A DNA stretch of 64,000 bases from Halocaridina rubra (GCA_037179515.1 JAXCGZ010019202.1:12501-76500), one strand, 5' to 3'; positions 44,622 through 62,270 are shown, counted from the stretch's first letter. The notes: generated from the letters alone by a model not told the origin. A program made the numbers and translations.

Positions 44622-45189
44622 AGTACACTCAGTTCTTGGAATAACACGAAGATAGGCTCTCAGAAGTACCGCATAATATAACGAGTTATTTTCCATAAGA
44701 AAGACTGATAATGGGCATAGCTCGTTCCACAACCATCCATAGACGCACCATACCAAAGATATAAGATAAGTGAAACACATTTTATAAGTATTTAACAAAG
44801 CAGAAAGACCTGTAGTTATTTATATTAATATGCAAATAGTGTACAGTATAAAAGATATACAGATTTACTGTACGGTAAACTAATTAATGCACTCTATTAT
44901 GCGGTGGGCAACAGGATACACTGGGACGTGCATGGTGGAGGTGAGCACGAGGATGCAAACGTTTTACCGCCTCCTTATCAGCTGATGCACATTGCATGCT
45001 ATTTCCCTGACAATATTATATTGAAAATATGTTTGCTATATGTTCTTAATGCTTTTTTCAATTTTCTTCATAACATTCGATCGCATTGAGAGGTAGAGGA
45101 GGAGGAGGATTCGGGAGAACGAACCTCTATCGGCAAACGTTTTGCCACTTCCGTATCAGCTTTGAATACCCAATGTATGTTGGAATAAC

Positions 45190-45223
<34 letters not shown>

Positions 45224-45509
45224 CACTATTCAGGCACAATATCTTACTCATAAAATATTTATTTACTCGCTCTATTTGGGGTTTATCTAATTTTCAAGAT
45301 TACAGTTTTACAATATTAATTGTTTCTAAACATTATTCTATCTTCTTTACATATCGACCATGCTGCACGAAATCTAAACGTAAACAAAGTCAGCTGAGAG
45401 AAAAAGAAAACTATACAATTAGTTATAAAGGAAACGTATATCATACTGTACATGGGAAACTTAAATGAAATATATATATTCTCTACACACTATTTCCCTG
45501 ACGATATTA
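44616..45509 (+). repeat. Repeat A array, left part
   Basis: Starts with the repeat A left terminus (CAGTTCTTGGAATAACACGA). It contains about two satellite monomers, an ATT microsatellite at about 45188-45223 and then a distinct ~270-bp module (about 45230-45500; TCTTACTCATAAAATATTTA, TGCTGCACGAAATC, TCAGCTGAGAGAAAAAG). It is interrupted by Tigger derivative T2 and resumes at 47186. Confidence 0.85.
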
Positions 45510-45562
45510 CAGTGTTCCCCCGGTTATTCGCATTTCTTGGTTCGCGTTCTCACTGTATAGCG

Positions 45563-45624
<62 letters not shown>

Positions 45625-47185
45625 GGTATATGCAAAAATATTAAAATATTGAAAAAACAAAAATTTTCAGTATTTTCATTTTTTTATTGAAAAAAAAATT
45701 TAATTATTTAATTGATAAAAAACATTTATTTCCCAGCCTACGAATAATAAAACAGTAAAAAATAGTAAAAAACATAAATTTAGATATACGTACGTACAGT
45801 ATAACCCACAGTATTGCATCATGCGAAATAGTGTCCGATAGCTACGTGAGCTAGCATATATATTTATATTTCCAGTAGTTTCATGATTTTATTGATAAAA
45901 AAAAACGTACTTCTTAGCCTAAGAATAATAAAACAGTAAAAAATAGTAAACAGCATTGCACCACGTAAAATACGATACCGGTATCAGTGTTTCGGAAAAC
46001 GCAAAGGCTCTCACCTACGTGACCTAATGAATATTAAAATTTTCATTATTTTATTGATAAAACAAAAATTTCCTAGCCTAAGAATAATAAAACAGTAAAA
46101 AACATAAACTTAGATATACGTACGTACAGTATAACTCACAGTATTGCATCATGCGAAATAGTGTCCGATAGCTACGCGAGCTAGCATATATATTTACATT
46201 TCCAGTAGTTTCATGATTTTATTGATAAAAAAACGTATTTCTTAGCCTAAGAATAATAAAACAGTAAAAAATAGTAAACAGTATTGCACCACATAAAATA
46301 CGATACCGGTATCAGTGTTTCGAAAAACACAAATGCTCTCACCTACGTGACCTAGTGAATATTGAAATTTTCAATATTTTATTGATAAAACAAGTATTTC
46401 CTAGCCTAAGAATAATAAAACAGTAAAACATAGTAAAAAACATAAATTTAGATATACGTACGTACAGTATAACTCACAGTATTGCATCATGCGAAACAGT
46501 GTCCGAAAGCTATATGAGCTAGCATATATATTTATATTTCCAGTAGCTCTCACCTACGTGAGATAGTTCATGGAATGCTATTGGCTGAAAGGTCGGGAGA
46601 CGACGAATCACAGAATTGTTTTGCAATATGTTCTGTATCATGGGGTCTGACTGGCTTTTTCATTGCAATTTGCTTTTCCCTCCAATTTCCAATGTGCCGC
46701 CTCACTCGCTCAGTCTAACTCACGTGTGCGCCGTTCTCGTTGTGCTTATTAATACGTTTTACTTGTGATTGTGTTTTCACGCGTAATTTAACCTTTGCAA
46801 TCCCTCCCAAACGCCCTTCACCTTCTAAGGCTTCTGGTAGTGAGCCTAAGCGGCAAAGAAATATGTTAACCATTGTAGATAAAGTGAAACTCTTAGATAT
46901 GTTGAAAGAAGGAAAAAAGTTTGTGGATGTCAGCCACTAGTTTACATAAACGTAAAAATAATTGTAAAATACCTATGTATGTCTATCACTTTCATATAAA
47001 TTTACGTTGCATGCTGTTATTTATGAAGTAAAGGGTGGTTTGTTAACAGTACAGGGAGGGTTTATACAGTGTAAACGTAAAAATATATTAAAATATCTAT
47101 GTACATATAGGCTGATCCTACTCCGCAGTTTTCGTGGTTCGCGCCGGGTCCCGGAACCGAACTACCGTGATAAGGGGGAACACTG
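45510..47185 (+). mobile_element. Tigger-derived element T2 nested in repeat A, TA target duplication
   Basis: Starts CAGTGTTCCCCCGGTTATTC and ends CCGTGATAAGGGGGAACACTG, flanked by TA on both sides. It carries a 59-base poly(T) run (45565-45623), internal ~190-370-bp repeats (CCTAAGAATAATAAAACAGT, GATACCGGTATCAG, CACCTACGTGA) and a truncated Tigger N-terminal frame at about 46801-46939 (KASGSEPKRQRNMLTIVDKV, KLLDMLKEGKKFVDVS) whose first Met codon is now ATC. The catalytic domain is absent. Confidence 0.9.
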
Positions 47186-48775
47186 TATATCGAAAGCTTG
47201 TTTGCTGTTTGTTCTAATGCTTTTTTCAATTCTCTTCATAATATTTGATTGCATTAAGCGGTAGAAGAAGAGGAGGATGCGGGAGAACGAACCTCTATCC
47301 ACAAATGCTTTGCCAATTCCATATCAGCTGATGCACCCACGCACCCTATTTCCCTGACGATATTATATCTAAAATTTGTTTCCTGTTTGTTCTTAATGCT
47401 TTTTTTCAATTTTCTTCATAATATTCTATCATATTAAGCGGTAGAAGAGGAGGAGGATGAGGGAGAACGAACCTCTATCGGCAAACGTTTTGCCGCTTCC
47501 ATATCAGCTGATGCTTATGACTATTCAGGCAAAATATCTTACTCATAAAATATTTATTTACTCACTCTATTTGGGGTTTATCTAATTTTCAAGATTATAG
47601 TATTATTAATATTCCTTGGTTCTAAACATTATTCTACCATCTTTACATATCAACCATGCTGCACGAAATCTAAACGTAAACAAAGTCAGCTGAGAGAAAA
47701 AGAAAACTATACAATTCGTTACAAAGAAAACGTATATTGTACTTTAAATGGGAAACTTAAATTAAATATATATATTCTCTAAGGGCTATTTCCCAAACGA
47801 TATTATATCGAAAGTTTGTCTGCTGTTTGTTCTTATGCTTTTTTCAATTTTCTTCATGATATTCGATCGCATTAAGCGGTAAAAGAAGAGGATGATGCGG
47901 GAGAACTAACCTCTATCTGCAAACGTTCTGACGCTTCAGTATCAGCTGATACACCCTCGTGTGCTATTTCCCTAACAATATCATATCGAAAGTGTGTTAG
48001 CTGTTTGTTCTTAATGTTATTTTGCAATTCTCTTCATAATATTCGATCGCATTAAGTGGTAGAAGAGGAGGAGGATGCGGGAAAACGAACCTCTATCTGT
48101 AAACATTTTGGAGCTTCCGTATCAGCTGATACACCCTCGCATGCTATTTCCCTGAAGATATTATATCGAAAGTTTGTTTGCTGATTATTCTTTATGCTTT
48201 TTTTCAATTCTCTTCATAATATTCGATCACATTAAGCGGTAGGTGAGGAGGAGGATGCGGGAGAACGAACCTCTTTCTGCAAACGTGTTGGTGCTTCCGT
48301 ATCAGCTGATACACCCTCGCACGCTATTTCCCTGACGATATCATACGGCAAGTTTGTTTGCTGTTTGTTCTTAATGTTTTTTTGTCAATTCTCTTCATAA
48401 TATTTGATTGCATTATGCAGTAGAAGAGGAGGATGTTTATTCAGGCACAATATCTTACTCATAAAATATCTATTTACTCACCCTATTTGGGGTTTATCTA
48501 ATTTTCAAGATTATAGTATTATCAATATTCCTTGGTTCTAAACATTATTCTATCTGTCGACCATGCTGCACGAAATCTTAACGTAAACAAAGTCAGCTGA
48601 TAGAAAAAGAAAACCTATACAATTCGTTACAAAGAAAATGTATATCGTACTGTTCATGGGAAGCTTAAATGAAATATATATATATACTCTACGTGCTATT
48701 TCCCTGACGATATTATATCGAAAGTTTGTTTGCTGTTTGTTCTTAATGCTTTTTTTCAATCTTCATAATATCACG
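47186..48775 (+). repeat. Repeat A array, right part, with two more 270-bp modules
   Basis: Resumes exactly where T2 interrupted it (TATCGAAAGCTTGTTTGCTG). It has about seven ~178-bp monomers (ATCAGCTGAT(G/A)C, TTCGATCGCATTAAG, GGAGAACGAACCTCTAT) and two more copies of the ~270-bp module (about 47520-47790 and 48433-48700). No coding signal. Confidence 0.85.
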
Positions 48776-48967
48776 TTCAAATAAATTTATGCTTGCGCGC
48801 TGATATTAATAAATTAAAGGGTGGTTTGTTAACAGTGCATGGAGGGTTTCAACAGAAAAGGTAAAAATATATGTAAAATAACTATAAATATGGTTCTCCT
48901 ACTTCGTGATTTTTCACCATCGCGGTGGGTCCCAGAACCGAAGCCCCGCGATAATTGAGGGAGCACT
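48776..48967 (+). mobile_element. Right-end fragment of a Tigger-like element
   Basis: AAAGGGTGGTTTGTTAACAG, GGTCCCAGAACCGAAGCCCC and the terminus GATAATTGAGGGAGCACTG match the right end of T1/T2. The left end is missing. A (TA)n array follows. Confidence 0.75.
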
Positions 48968-48968
48968 G

Positions 48969-48972
48969 TATA

Positions 48973-49056
<84 letters not shown>
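48969..49056. repeat. (TA)n microsatellite, ~88 bp
   Basis: A TA array between two Tigger-type termini. Confidence 0.98.
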
Positions 49057-49059
<3 letters not shown>

Positions 49060-51212
49060 TGGTGAATTCAACCCAAGAACAAAATTTTGACCCCAATCAA
49101 CGAACACAAAAGTGTTGGCCAAGCCACCACGTGTCCCACTCGGCTGTTCTCAGTTCCACATTGGTGCCCGCGCTGTGTGGTTCGTTCGTGATCTGATCGT
49201 AGTTCTTGCTTTATTTTCCATTGTTTTACTTTTCATATACTGTAGCCCTTATTATGGCTGCTAAGAAAGTTAAAAGTGTTAGTGATATTGGCGTCAAACA
49301 CCCTAGACGCAGAACAGTGGAAACGAAGAAAAAAATTAGTTCTAAACATGAAAAGGTCACAAGTAATAGAAGAGGTAGAAAAATTTTTATTGTTGTGGAT
49401 AAATGAAAACAGCTGGTTGGAGATAGTATCAGTGAGGCCATAATATGCGCTAAGGCTTTGCAAATCCATCATGATTCAGTAGCAAACTCTCCGAGTTCAA
49501 GTGGCACTTAAGTTAAAGAATTTAAAGCCAACAGAAGCTGATTTGAACACTTTCGTCGCCAAACTGGGATTCATAGCGTCATTGGACATTTCGAGGCGGC
49601 TAGTTCCGACCAAAAAGCAGCGGATTCTTACGTTAAGGAATTCGTTAAATTTGTCGAGAACGAAGGTTATATACAGCAACAAGTGTTTAATTGTGATGAA
49701 ACGGGACTCTTTTGGAAGAAAATGCCTAATAAAACCTATATAACCCAAGAGGAGAAATCACTGCCTGGCCACAAACCAATGAGAGACAGGCTTACACTTT
49801 TATTGTGCGCTAATGCTAGTGGGGACTGTAAGATCAAGCCTGTTTTAGTTTACCACTCTAAATATCCGCATGTTTTTAAGAGCAATAATGTATAGAAGGC
49901 TAGCCTTCCAGTAATGTGGAGGTCAAATCTAAGGGCTTGGGTCACGCGGATTTTATTCCTACAGTGGTTGATTGAAGTGTTTGTGCCAGAAGTGAAGAAA
50001 TATCTTGAGGAAAATGATTTGCCCCTTAAGTGTTTCCTCATAATGGATAATGCTCCTGTCCATCCTACAGGTGTGGAAGATCTCGCTATACATTACAACT
50101 TAATTAAAGTAAAATATCTGTCTCTCAACACCACTCCTATCCTCTAGCCCATGGACTAGCAGGTAATTTCTAGTTTTAAAAAGTTGTATACAAAAGGTCT
50201 TTTTGCCAGGTGTTTCCAGGTCACCAATGACACGGATTTGACCCTTTGTGATTTCTGGAAAGACCACTTTAATATCTACCACTGCATAGGTCTCAATGAA
50301 AAAGCATGGAAGGAGGTCTCATATTGTACACTGAACTCCACCTGGAGGAAATTTTGGCTAGGTTGTGTGACTGATAGAGATTTCGAGGGCTTTAAGTAGG
50401 AGTTAGCTATTCAAATTGTTAAAGAAATTATGGCCACAGGCAAAAGCTTGGACTTGGAGGTCAATGAGGAGGATGTGGAGGAGCTGGTGGAGGACCACAA
50501 AGAAGAACTTACCATTGAAGAATTAGTTGTGTTGCAACGTGAACAGGTGAAGATTCTCCAAGAGGAGCAGTCACCGGAGGTGGGGGATGAGAGGGAAAAG
50601 GTGTCCAATGAAGAATTTAAATAAATTTTTAGTAAGTGGAATGATGTGCAGGCTTTTATTGAGAATCATCGCCCAGATAAAACTGTGGGCAATAGAGTAG
50701 TGAATATGGTAAATGACAATGCGATGAATATTTTTGAAAAATTTACCAAAGAAGAAAAAGACAAATTTCTTTGGATTGTTTCCTTATCCCAGTGGGCAGG
50801 GAAGAAGCTTTCAAAAAAGAAAAGAGAGAGAAAACGCAAGAAATAGAGCTTGAATCGGAAGAGTTCCCTAACGTTTTTATGGAAGGGGATTATCCTTCCA
50901 AAAATTAATCCCCCTCCTCCTCCACCACCATCCACGTATGCCAGCAACAATCATCCACAAAGGTAAATACTGTACAGTACTGCATTTCTATTATTAGTGT
51001 AACTTTCTTTTTACAGAATATGTTGCAAAAAACCTGTATTATATTCCATGTTATTAATGACTTGAAAAATTTTTAAATGAATATTTGTGATGAATTGGAA
51101 TGGATTAATTGAATACATGCTTTTCAATGGGAAAATTAATTCCAACCCATGAACAATCCAACCCAAGAACACTTTTTGGGAACGGAATAAGTTTGTGAGT
51201 TGGGATCACCAC

Positions 51213-51214
<2 letters not shown>
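49057..51214 (+). mobile_element. Complete but broken Tigger (pogo superfamily) transposon, 2,158 bp
   Basis: The left terminus CAGTGGTGAATTCAACCCAA and the right terminus (GAGTTGGGATCACCACTG) are imperfect inverted repeats between (TA)n arrays. It carries one transposase reading region (49254-50847) on the plus strand. Unlike T1-T4 it keeps the catalytic DDE domain. Confidence 0.9.
49254..50847 (+). pseudogene. Tigger transposase pseudogene with DDE core
   Basis: A DDE transposase of the pogo/Tigger family, normally cut-and-paste at TA. Pieces in order: MAAKKVKSVSDIGVKHPRRR and KSKHE-type basic N-terminus, EAIICAKALQIHHDSVA, GIHSVIGHFEAASSDQKAAD, FNCDETGLFWKKMPNKTYIT (first Asp, about 49690), GHKPMRDRLTLLLCANASGD, KPVLVYHSKYPHVF, LFLQWLIEVFVPEVKKYLEE, CFLIMDNAPVHP (second Asp, about 50045) and LNTTPIL. 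A C-terminal acidic and basic tail ends KKRERKRKK. At least five stops or frameshifts occur (near 49404, 49509, 49893, 50145, 50397 and 50622), so it is inactive. Confidence 0.93.

Positions 51215-51308
<94 letters not shown>
51215..51308. repeat. (TA)n microsatellite, ~94 bp
   Basis: A TA array between the Tigger transposon right end and the T3 left end. Confidence 0.98.
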
Positions 51309-51311
<3 letters not shown>

Positions 51312-53097
51312 TGTTCCGTCGAATATCGCGAAGGTTAGGTTCCGGGACCCGGCGTGAGACAGGAATTTCGCGTAGTAGGATTACCCTATATGTACATAGA
51401 TATTTTAATTTATTTTTACGTTTACACTCTATAAACTGTATAACCCATCCCTGTACTGTTAACAAACCACCCTTTACTTCATAAATAACAGCATACAAGC
51501 GTAAATTTATATGAAAGTGATAGATAAACTTACTGTGAATGAGGTGGTAATGACATGACATACTCAATAATAATAATAATAAACTTTATTTCCATTTTAC
51601 AATGGGTATTCGTCAGCCAGGACAAGCCCCAACCCCCCACTGTGATGTCCACCCACAGCAGTTCCTGCCAGTAAACAGCTTAAACTCTCGGTCTTGGACC
51701 TCGTGAATGCGAAGCCAGCGCGTTACCACTGTACTAGCCAGCAGGCTAGTACTCAAGTACATAGGTATTTAACAATTATTTTTACGTTTACTGTATAAAC
51801 CCTCCCTGCACTGTTAAAAAACCACCCTTTACTTTATAAATAACAGCATGCAACGTAAATTTATATGTACGTGATAGGTGAACTTACCGTGAATGAGGTG
51901 GTAATGAGTTTGTAGATGCCAGAGGAAATTATTCCACAGCCAATAACAGCTTTACGGCTGTTATTAATTGAGGCCAAAATAGCGGCCAACATATCTAAGA
52001 GTTTCACCTTATCTGTTATGGTTAACATCTTCCTTTGCCACTTAGGCTCACTACCAGAAGCCTTAGAAGATGAAGGATGCTTGGGAGGCATTGCAAAGGT
52101 TAAGATATGCGAGCAAAAAAATCACAAGCAAAACGTATTAATAAGCACAACGTGAGTTAGACTGAACGAGTGAGGCAAGACAATGGAAGAAGGTGGGAGA
52201 ACCAAACTTCAATGAAAAAGCCAATCAGACCCCATGATACAGATCTCTCACTCTTTCAGCCAATAGCATTCCATGAACTATCTCACGTAGGTGCAAGCCT
52301 TTGTCCAAAACGCTGATACCGGTATCGTATTTTACATGGTGCAATACTGTTAGTATTTATGTTTTTTTTACTAATTTTTACCATTTTATTATTCTTAGGC
52401 TAAGAAATACGTTTTTTATCAATAAAATCATGAAACTACTGGAAATTTTACTATATATGCTAGCTCACGTAGGTGCGACCATAATACATTGTACGCTATC
52501 GGACAGTATTTCACATGATGCAATACTGTGAGTTATATATCTAAATGTTTTTTACTATTTTTTACTGTTTTATTACTCTTAGGCTAGGATATACTTGCTT
52601 TATCAATAAATAATGAAAATTTCAATATGTACTATCTCACGTAGGTGCGACCCTTTCCGTTTTCCGAAACGCTGATACCGGTATCGTATTTTACATGGTG
52701 CAAATACTGTTAGTTTTTATGTTTACTATTTTTTACTGTTTTATTATTCTTAGGCTAAGAAATACGTTTTTTTTATCAATAAAATCATGAAACTACTGGA
52801 AATTTTAATATATGCTAGCTCACGTAGGTGTGACCCTTTGCGTTTTTCGAAATGCTGATACCTGTATTGTACTTTCTATGGTGCAGAGTTACATGTTCAA
52901 ATTCATGTTTTTTTTTTACTATTTCTTACTGTTTTATTATTCGTAGGCTGGGAAATAAAGTTTTTTTTTTATCAATTAAATAATAAAAAAATTTTCTTTC
53001 AATAAAAAACTGAAAATACTGAAAATTTTTATATATTTAAAATAAATAAATAAATAAATTTGCGAGGGAAGAAACGTAATAGCGCGAAGGATCACTG
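51309..53097 (-). mobile_element. Tigger-derived element T3 with nested SINE
   Basis: Ends CAGTGTTCCGTCGAATATCG and (GCGCGAAGGATCACTG). On the minus strand a truncated transposase N-terminus begins at 52091 (MPPKHPSSSKASGSEPKWQR, KMLTITDKVKLLDML), then loses homology to Tigger. Internal ~190-270-bp repeats (GATACCGGTATC, CTCACGTAGGTG, CCTAAGAATAATAA in inverse) follow. SINE copy 3 is inserted at 51568-51749. It is closely related to T4 at 59752-61444 in the opposite orientation. Confidence 0.9.
51568..51749 (-). repeat. tRNA-derived SINE, copy 3, with TACTCAA target duplication
   Basis: Same SINE as 11948 and 17174, with a small internal deletion around the B-box (GGTCTTGGACCTCG). TACTCAA occurs on both sides (51561-51567 and 51750-51756). 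The empty site can be read in the related element T4 near 61191-61197. The 3' tail is a TTA/ATT run. Confidence 0.88.
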
Positions 53098-53102
53098 TGT
53101 GT

Positions 53103-53460
<358 letters not shown>

Positions 53461-54574
53461 GTTAATTTAGTAACTTAACTGTCATTTTCTAACTAAAAAA
53501 ATAATTCCCACCTCTTGACTTTTGCAGATTATGATTATTTGCAATTTATATCTTAGCTTATAGCTAATTTTAAATATATCTTATTTACTATTCTTGTATG
53601 TGTAGAAGCAGAGTCCCGATATAAAGGCTGCTCCTACCTTTCCACCTTTTCAGTGAACCTATCAGATACATTTTCTTTACAACTTTCTTATGATAAAATA
53701 GATCTTGCTGATAATTTTGTTATAAATTTGACCTTGCTGTTATGTCATTAGCCTGTCTAGATATAATTCAGTAGCATCTTTATTATTTGAGTACTTAAAT
53801 TCCGTCTCCTACAATGCAAGGAATGTTCTAGAGATTGTTTACCAGTAATCTAACTTTCCATTATTATTCTCGTTTTATTTTATTTGCTTCCACTTGTTGC
53901 ACCTAAAATACTGTCTCTCCCTTGCATCTCTGCTATAATTGCCTGCCAGGGACCACCACTAAAGTAGTCCTTAAATGATATAAGAGCCAGTTACTGCTCT
54001 AGAAATATATCCTACAGATGACGTCACCAGGAGGGACAATGAAGCGCTCTCATTTGGCGGCCAAACATCCCAGAGGCAGCATCTCGCCTCAGCAGGCAAG
54101 TTATTTCAAACCTTATTTACGTGGCATCTTCACAGGAATTCATCTGGCACAAACAAGTGTCCTCTATTCTACTCTGCCTGTGTGACAGAGGTAATCGTCG
54201 AGTTGAGGCCAAAGTCTTGGCATACGTCTGTGGTGCCGGAAAGCAAAATCGTGCTCACCACCTCCGGGATTTGAGGCAGCATTTCATAAAATTTAATTTA
54301 AAAAAATTTAATTCAATTCTTTTAATGTCGTTGCATTTTCAAAATTAAAAGAAACTTGAATTCTGAGTTTCATTTAACCGAGTAGTGGTATAACGGGTGG
54401 GGTATTCAAGTACATATATCTGTCCTGTCTGTTTGTGAGCTCTTAACCGAGCTCAGTATTTTGAGTCCCCTTAGTAAAACAGAATCTTCACAACTCACTC
54501 TCCATTCCCCCAACATGATGTAAAAACCAAATCAATCACATACACATCTATGTGTGTGAGTTTTTTTTTTTTTA
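53461..54574. other. Unassigned DNA, possible promoter-like stretch
   Basis: No family recognised. 53611-53640 contains a TATA-box-like CGATATAAAGGCTGC and 54018-54025 a CRE-like TGACGTCA. These could be remains of an LTR or unrelated chance sites. Confidence 0.35.
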
Positions 54575-58114
<3,540 letters not shown>

Positions 58115-58120
58115 TATATA

Positions 58121-58210
<90 letters not shown>
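58115..58210. repeat. (TA)n microsatellite with TTA interruptions
   Basis: A TA array with two phase shifts, between two Tigger-type termini. Confidence 0.97.
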
Positions 58211-58214
<4 letters not shown>

Positions 58215-58216
<2 letters not shown>

Positions 58217-58521
58217 GTGTTCCCTCCCTTATCGCGGTAGTTCGGTTCCAGGACCCGGCGCGAACCAGGAAAATCGCGAAGTAGGATCAGCCTTACTTTT
58301 TTTTTTTTTTTAAAGATGATTATGACACCAGGACAGGCCCAAAATTATAAAGTAAAACGGCCTTTATCAGGCTGTAAAGAGAAACAGAGATGGATAGTGT
58401 AATGACCTGTCAGATGTGAAGGGATTATAAAAGATGTGTAATGAATATCCAGCTCTCTGCTGGGTTTACTATACCTCTGCATTACCTTCATGATGTCTAT
58501 TCTAAAACTTCTCCTTAGATC

Positions 58522-58579
<58 letters not shown>

Positions 58580-58891
58580 CATCATCATTATTACTACGAA
58601 TTTGTAATTAAACCATTATTTTTACTATAAATAATGTAGTTTTGGTTGAATGAACAAGAGTTACTTAAAGATTCTCTCTCTCTCTCCAACATTTTATTCT
58701 ACCCAACCCCCCACACTGTCTTTATCCCAGCCAAATAGGGAGGGGCACTTTACACAGTTATTAAAAGTAAATAAAGCAACAGATGTGCAAACAATGATGA
58801 GCCCTTAATAATAATAATAATAATGATGATGATAATGATAATAATGTCCACAATCATCATCAAAGGAAAATTATTGTTTCCAATGATGATG

Positions 58892-58936
<45 letters not shown>

Positions 58937-59192
58937 TCTAAGAAGAATTATTGGAATAAACATCATGAAAGTAATGCAGAGGCATATTGAAGCCCAGCAG
59001 AGAGCTGGATATTCATTACACATCTTTTATAATCCCTTCACATCTGACAGGTCATTACACTCTCCATCTCTGTTTCTCTTTACAACCTGATAAAGTCTGC
59101 TTTATTTTATCATTTTTGGCCCATCCTGGTGTCACAATAAAAAAAAAAAAATAAATAAATAATTAAAAAAAATATATATATATATAATAATA

Positions 59193-59247
<55 letters not shown>

Positions 59248-59320
59248 ATACATACATATACCGTGGCTGTTTCCCCCTTAAATTGGGGGGTAGCCGACAT
59301 CAAGAAAGGAAAGTTTGGGG

Positions 59321-59366
<46 letters not shown>

Positions 59367-59424
59367 ACAACAACAACGATACAGTGAGAACGCGAACCAA
59401 GAAACGCAAATAACTGGGGGAACA

Positions 59425-59427
<3 letters not shown>
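58215..59427 (-). mobile_element. Tigger-like MITE with complete foldback repeat C
   Basis: The left end CAGTGTTCCCTCCCTTATCG and the right end (AAATAACTGGGGGAACACTG) are the T2 termini in reverse. The body is replaced by foldback C: arm one at about 58310-58520, its inverted copy at about 58940-59140, and ATT/AAT microsatellites between and after. A GGTAGCCGACATCAAG piece near 59290 is of unknown origin. No coding capacity. Confidence 0.85.

Positions 59428-59517
<90 letters not shown>
59428..59517. repeat. (TA)n microsatellite, ~90 bp
   Basis: A pure TA array between two Tigger-type termini. Confidence 0.98.
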
Positions 59518-59518
<1 letters not shown>

Positions 59519-59675
59519 CAATCTCTCGTTTATCGCGGGGGTTCGGTTCCGGGACCGGCCGCGATAGGTGAATTTCCGCGAAGTAGGAACACCTTTAAAA
59601 AAAAAATTTTTTTTTTTTTTAACACTTCTTCCACGAGTACAAAGAGGATTACATTAAGAAAAGATCATCATCATC

Positions 59676-59676
<1 letters not shown>
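59518..59676 (+). mobile_element. Tigger-like terminus fragment, copy 2
   Basis: CAATCTCTCGTTTATCGCGG and GGTTCCGGGACCGGCCGCGA, then AACACTTCTTCCACGAGTAC, as at 57954. It is likewise cut by a (TA)n array at the same internal CATCATCATTAT position. Confidence 0.8.

Positions 59677-59751
<75 letters not shown>
59677..59751. repeat. (TA)n microsatellite, ~75 bp
   Basis: A pure TA array abutting the T4 left end. Confidence 0.98.
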
Positions 59752-61734
<1,983 letters not shown>

Positions 61735-61735
<1 letters not shown>

Positions 61736-61860
61736 ATGACCTGTCAGATGTGAAGGGACTATAAAAGATGTGTAATGAATATCCAGCTCTCTGTTGGGTT
61801 TTAATATACCTCTGCATTACTTTCATGATGTCTATTCCAAAAATTCTCCTTTAGATCTTA
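61735..61860 (+). repeat. Foldback repeat C arm fragment
   Basis: GTAATGACCTGTCAGATGTG, then ATATCCAGCTCTCTG and CATGATGTCTATTCCAAAAA, as in the arm at 24720-24840. Confidence 0.85.
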
Positions 61861-61973
61861 CACTGAGAGGGCGGGCCAGTGTCGGGGGCCCGCCGCTCCC
61901 GCCCTGTCGGCCTGCTGTGCTCGGACCTGCCTACGGGGCTAAGCCGCGGGGGGGGGGGGGGGGGGGGGGGGGG
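61861..61973. other. GC-rich island ending in a 26-G run
   Basis: About 87 bp of strongly GC-rich sequence (GGCGGGCCAGTGTCGGGGGC, CGCCGCTCCCGCCCTGTCGG, CCTACGGGGCTAAGCCGC) is followed by 26 consecutive G (61948-61973). It contrasts sharply with the AT-rich surroundings. No gene or rRNA piece recognised. Confidence 0.9.
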
Positions 61974-61977
61974 TGTG

Positions 61978-62270
61978 TGATTACCTAATTGTGTTTACGG
62001 GAAAGAGCCCAAAGCTCGTTTCTTCCCGTCTCCTGATCGGTTCCATTTTAGACTTAGTGATACTTATCATACCTGTCCTTAAAACTATGGATTGAGATAG
62101 CATTAACTACCTCCTCGCTTAGCGAATTCCAATTATCAACTACTCTTACACTGAAAAAGTATTTCCTTACATCCTGCAAAGAAGTTTTCTTACGAAGCTT
62201 CAAACTATGCCCTCTAGTTCTAGAGCCAGCCATATCAATGAATATTAATGAGGCTGCTTGTAACAATCGT
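61978..62270 (-). pseudogene. CR1/Jockey-like LINE 3' end, second copy of the 54575 family
   Basis: Minus strand: MAGSRTRGHSLKLRKKTSLQ, DVRKYFFSVRVVDNWNSLSE, EVVNAISIHSFKDRYDKYH, then the same 3' sequence (CTCCTGAT, AAAGCTCG in reverse) and ACCTAATTGTG end as at 54575. It is 5'-truncated. Confidence 0.88.

Noticed and set aside
61861..61973. rRNA gene fragment or bacterial contamination
   Set aside because: I recognise no rRNA motif, and the block is embedded between two host repeats. It is kept as an unexplained GC island.
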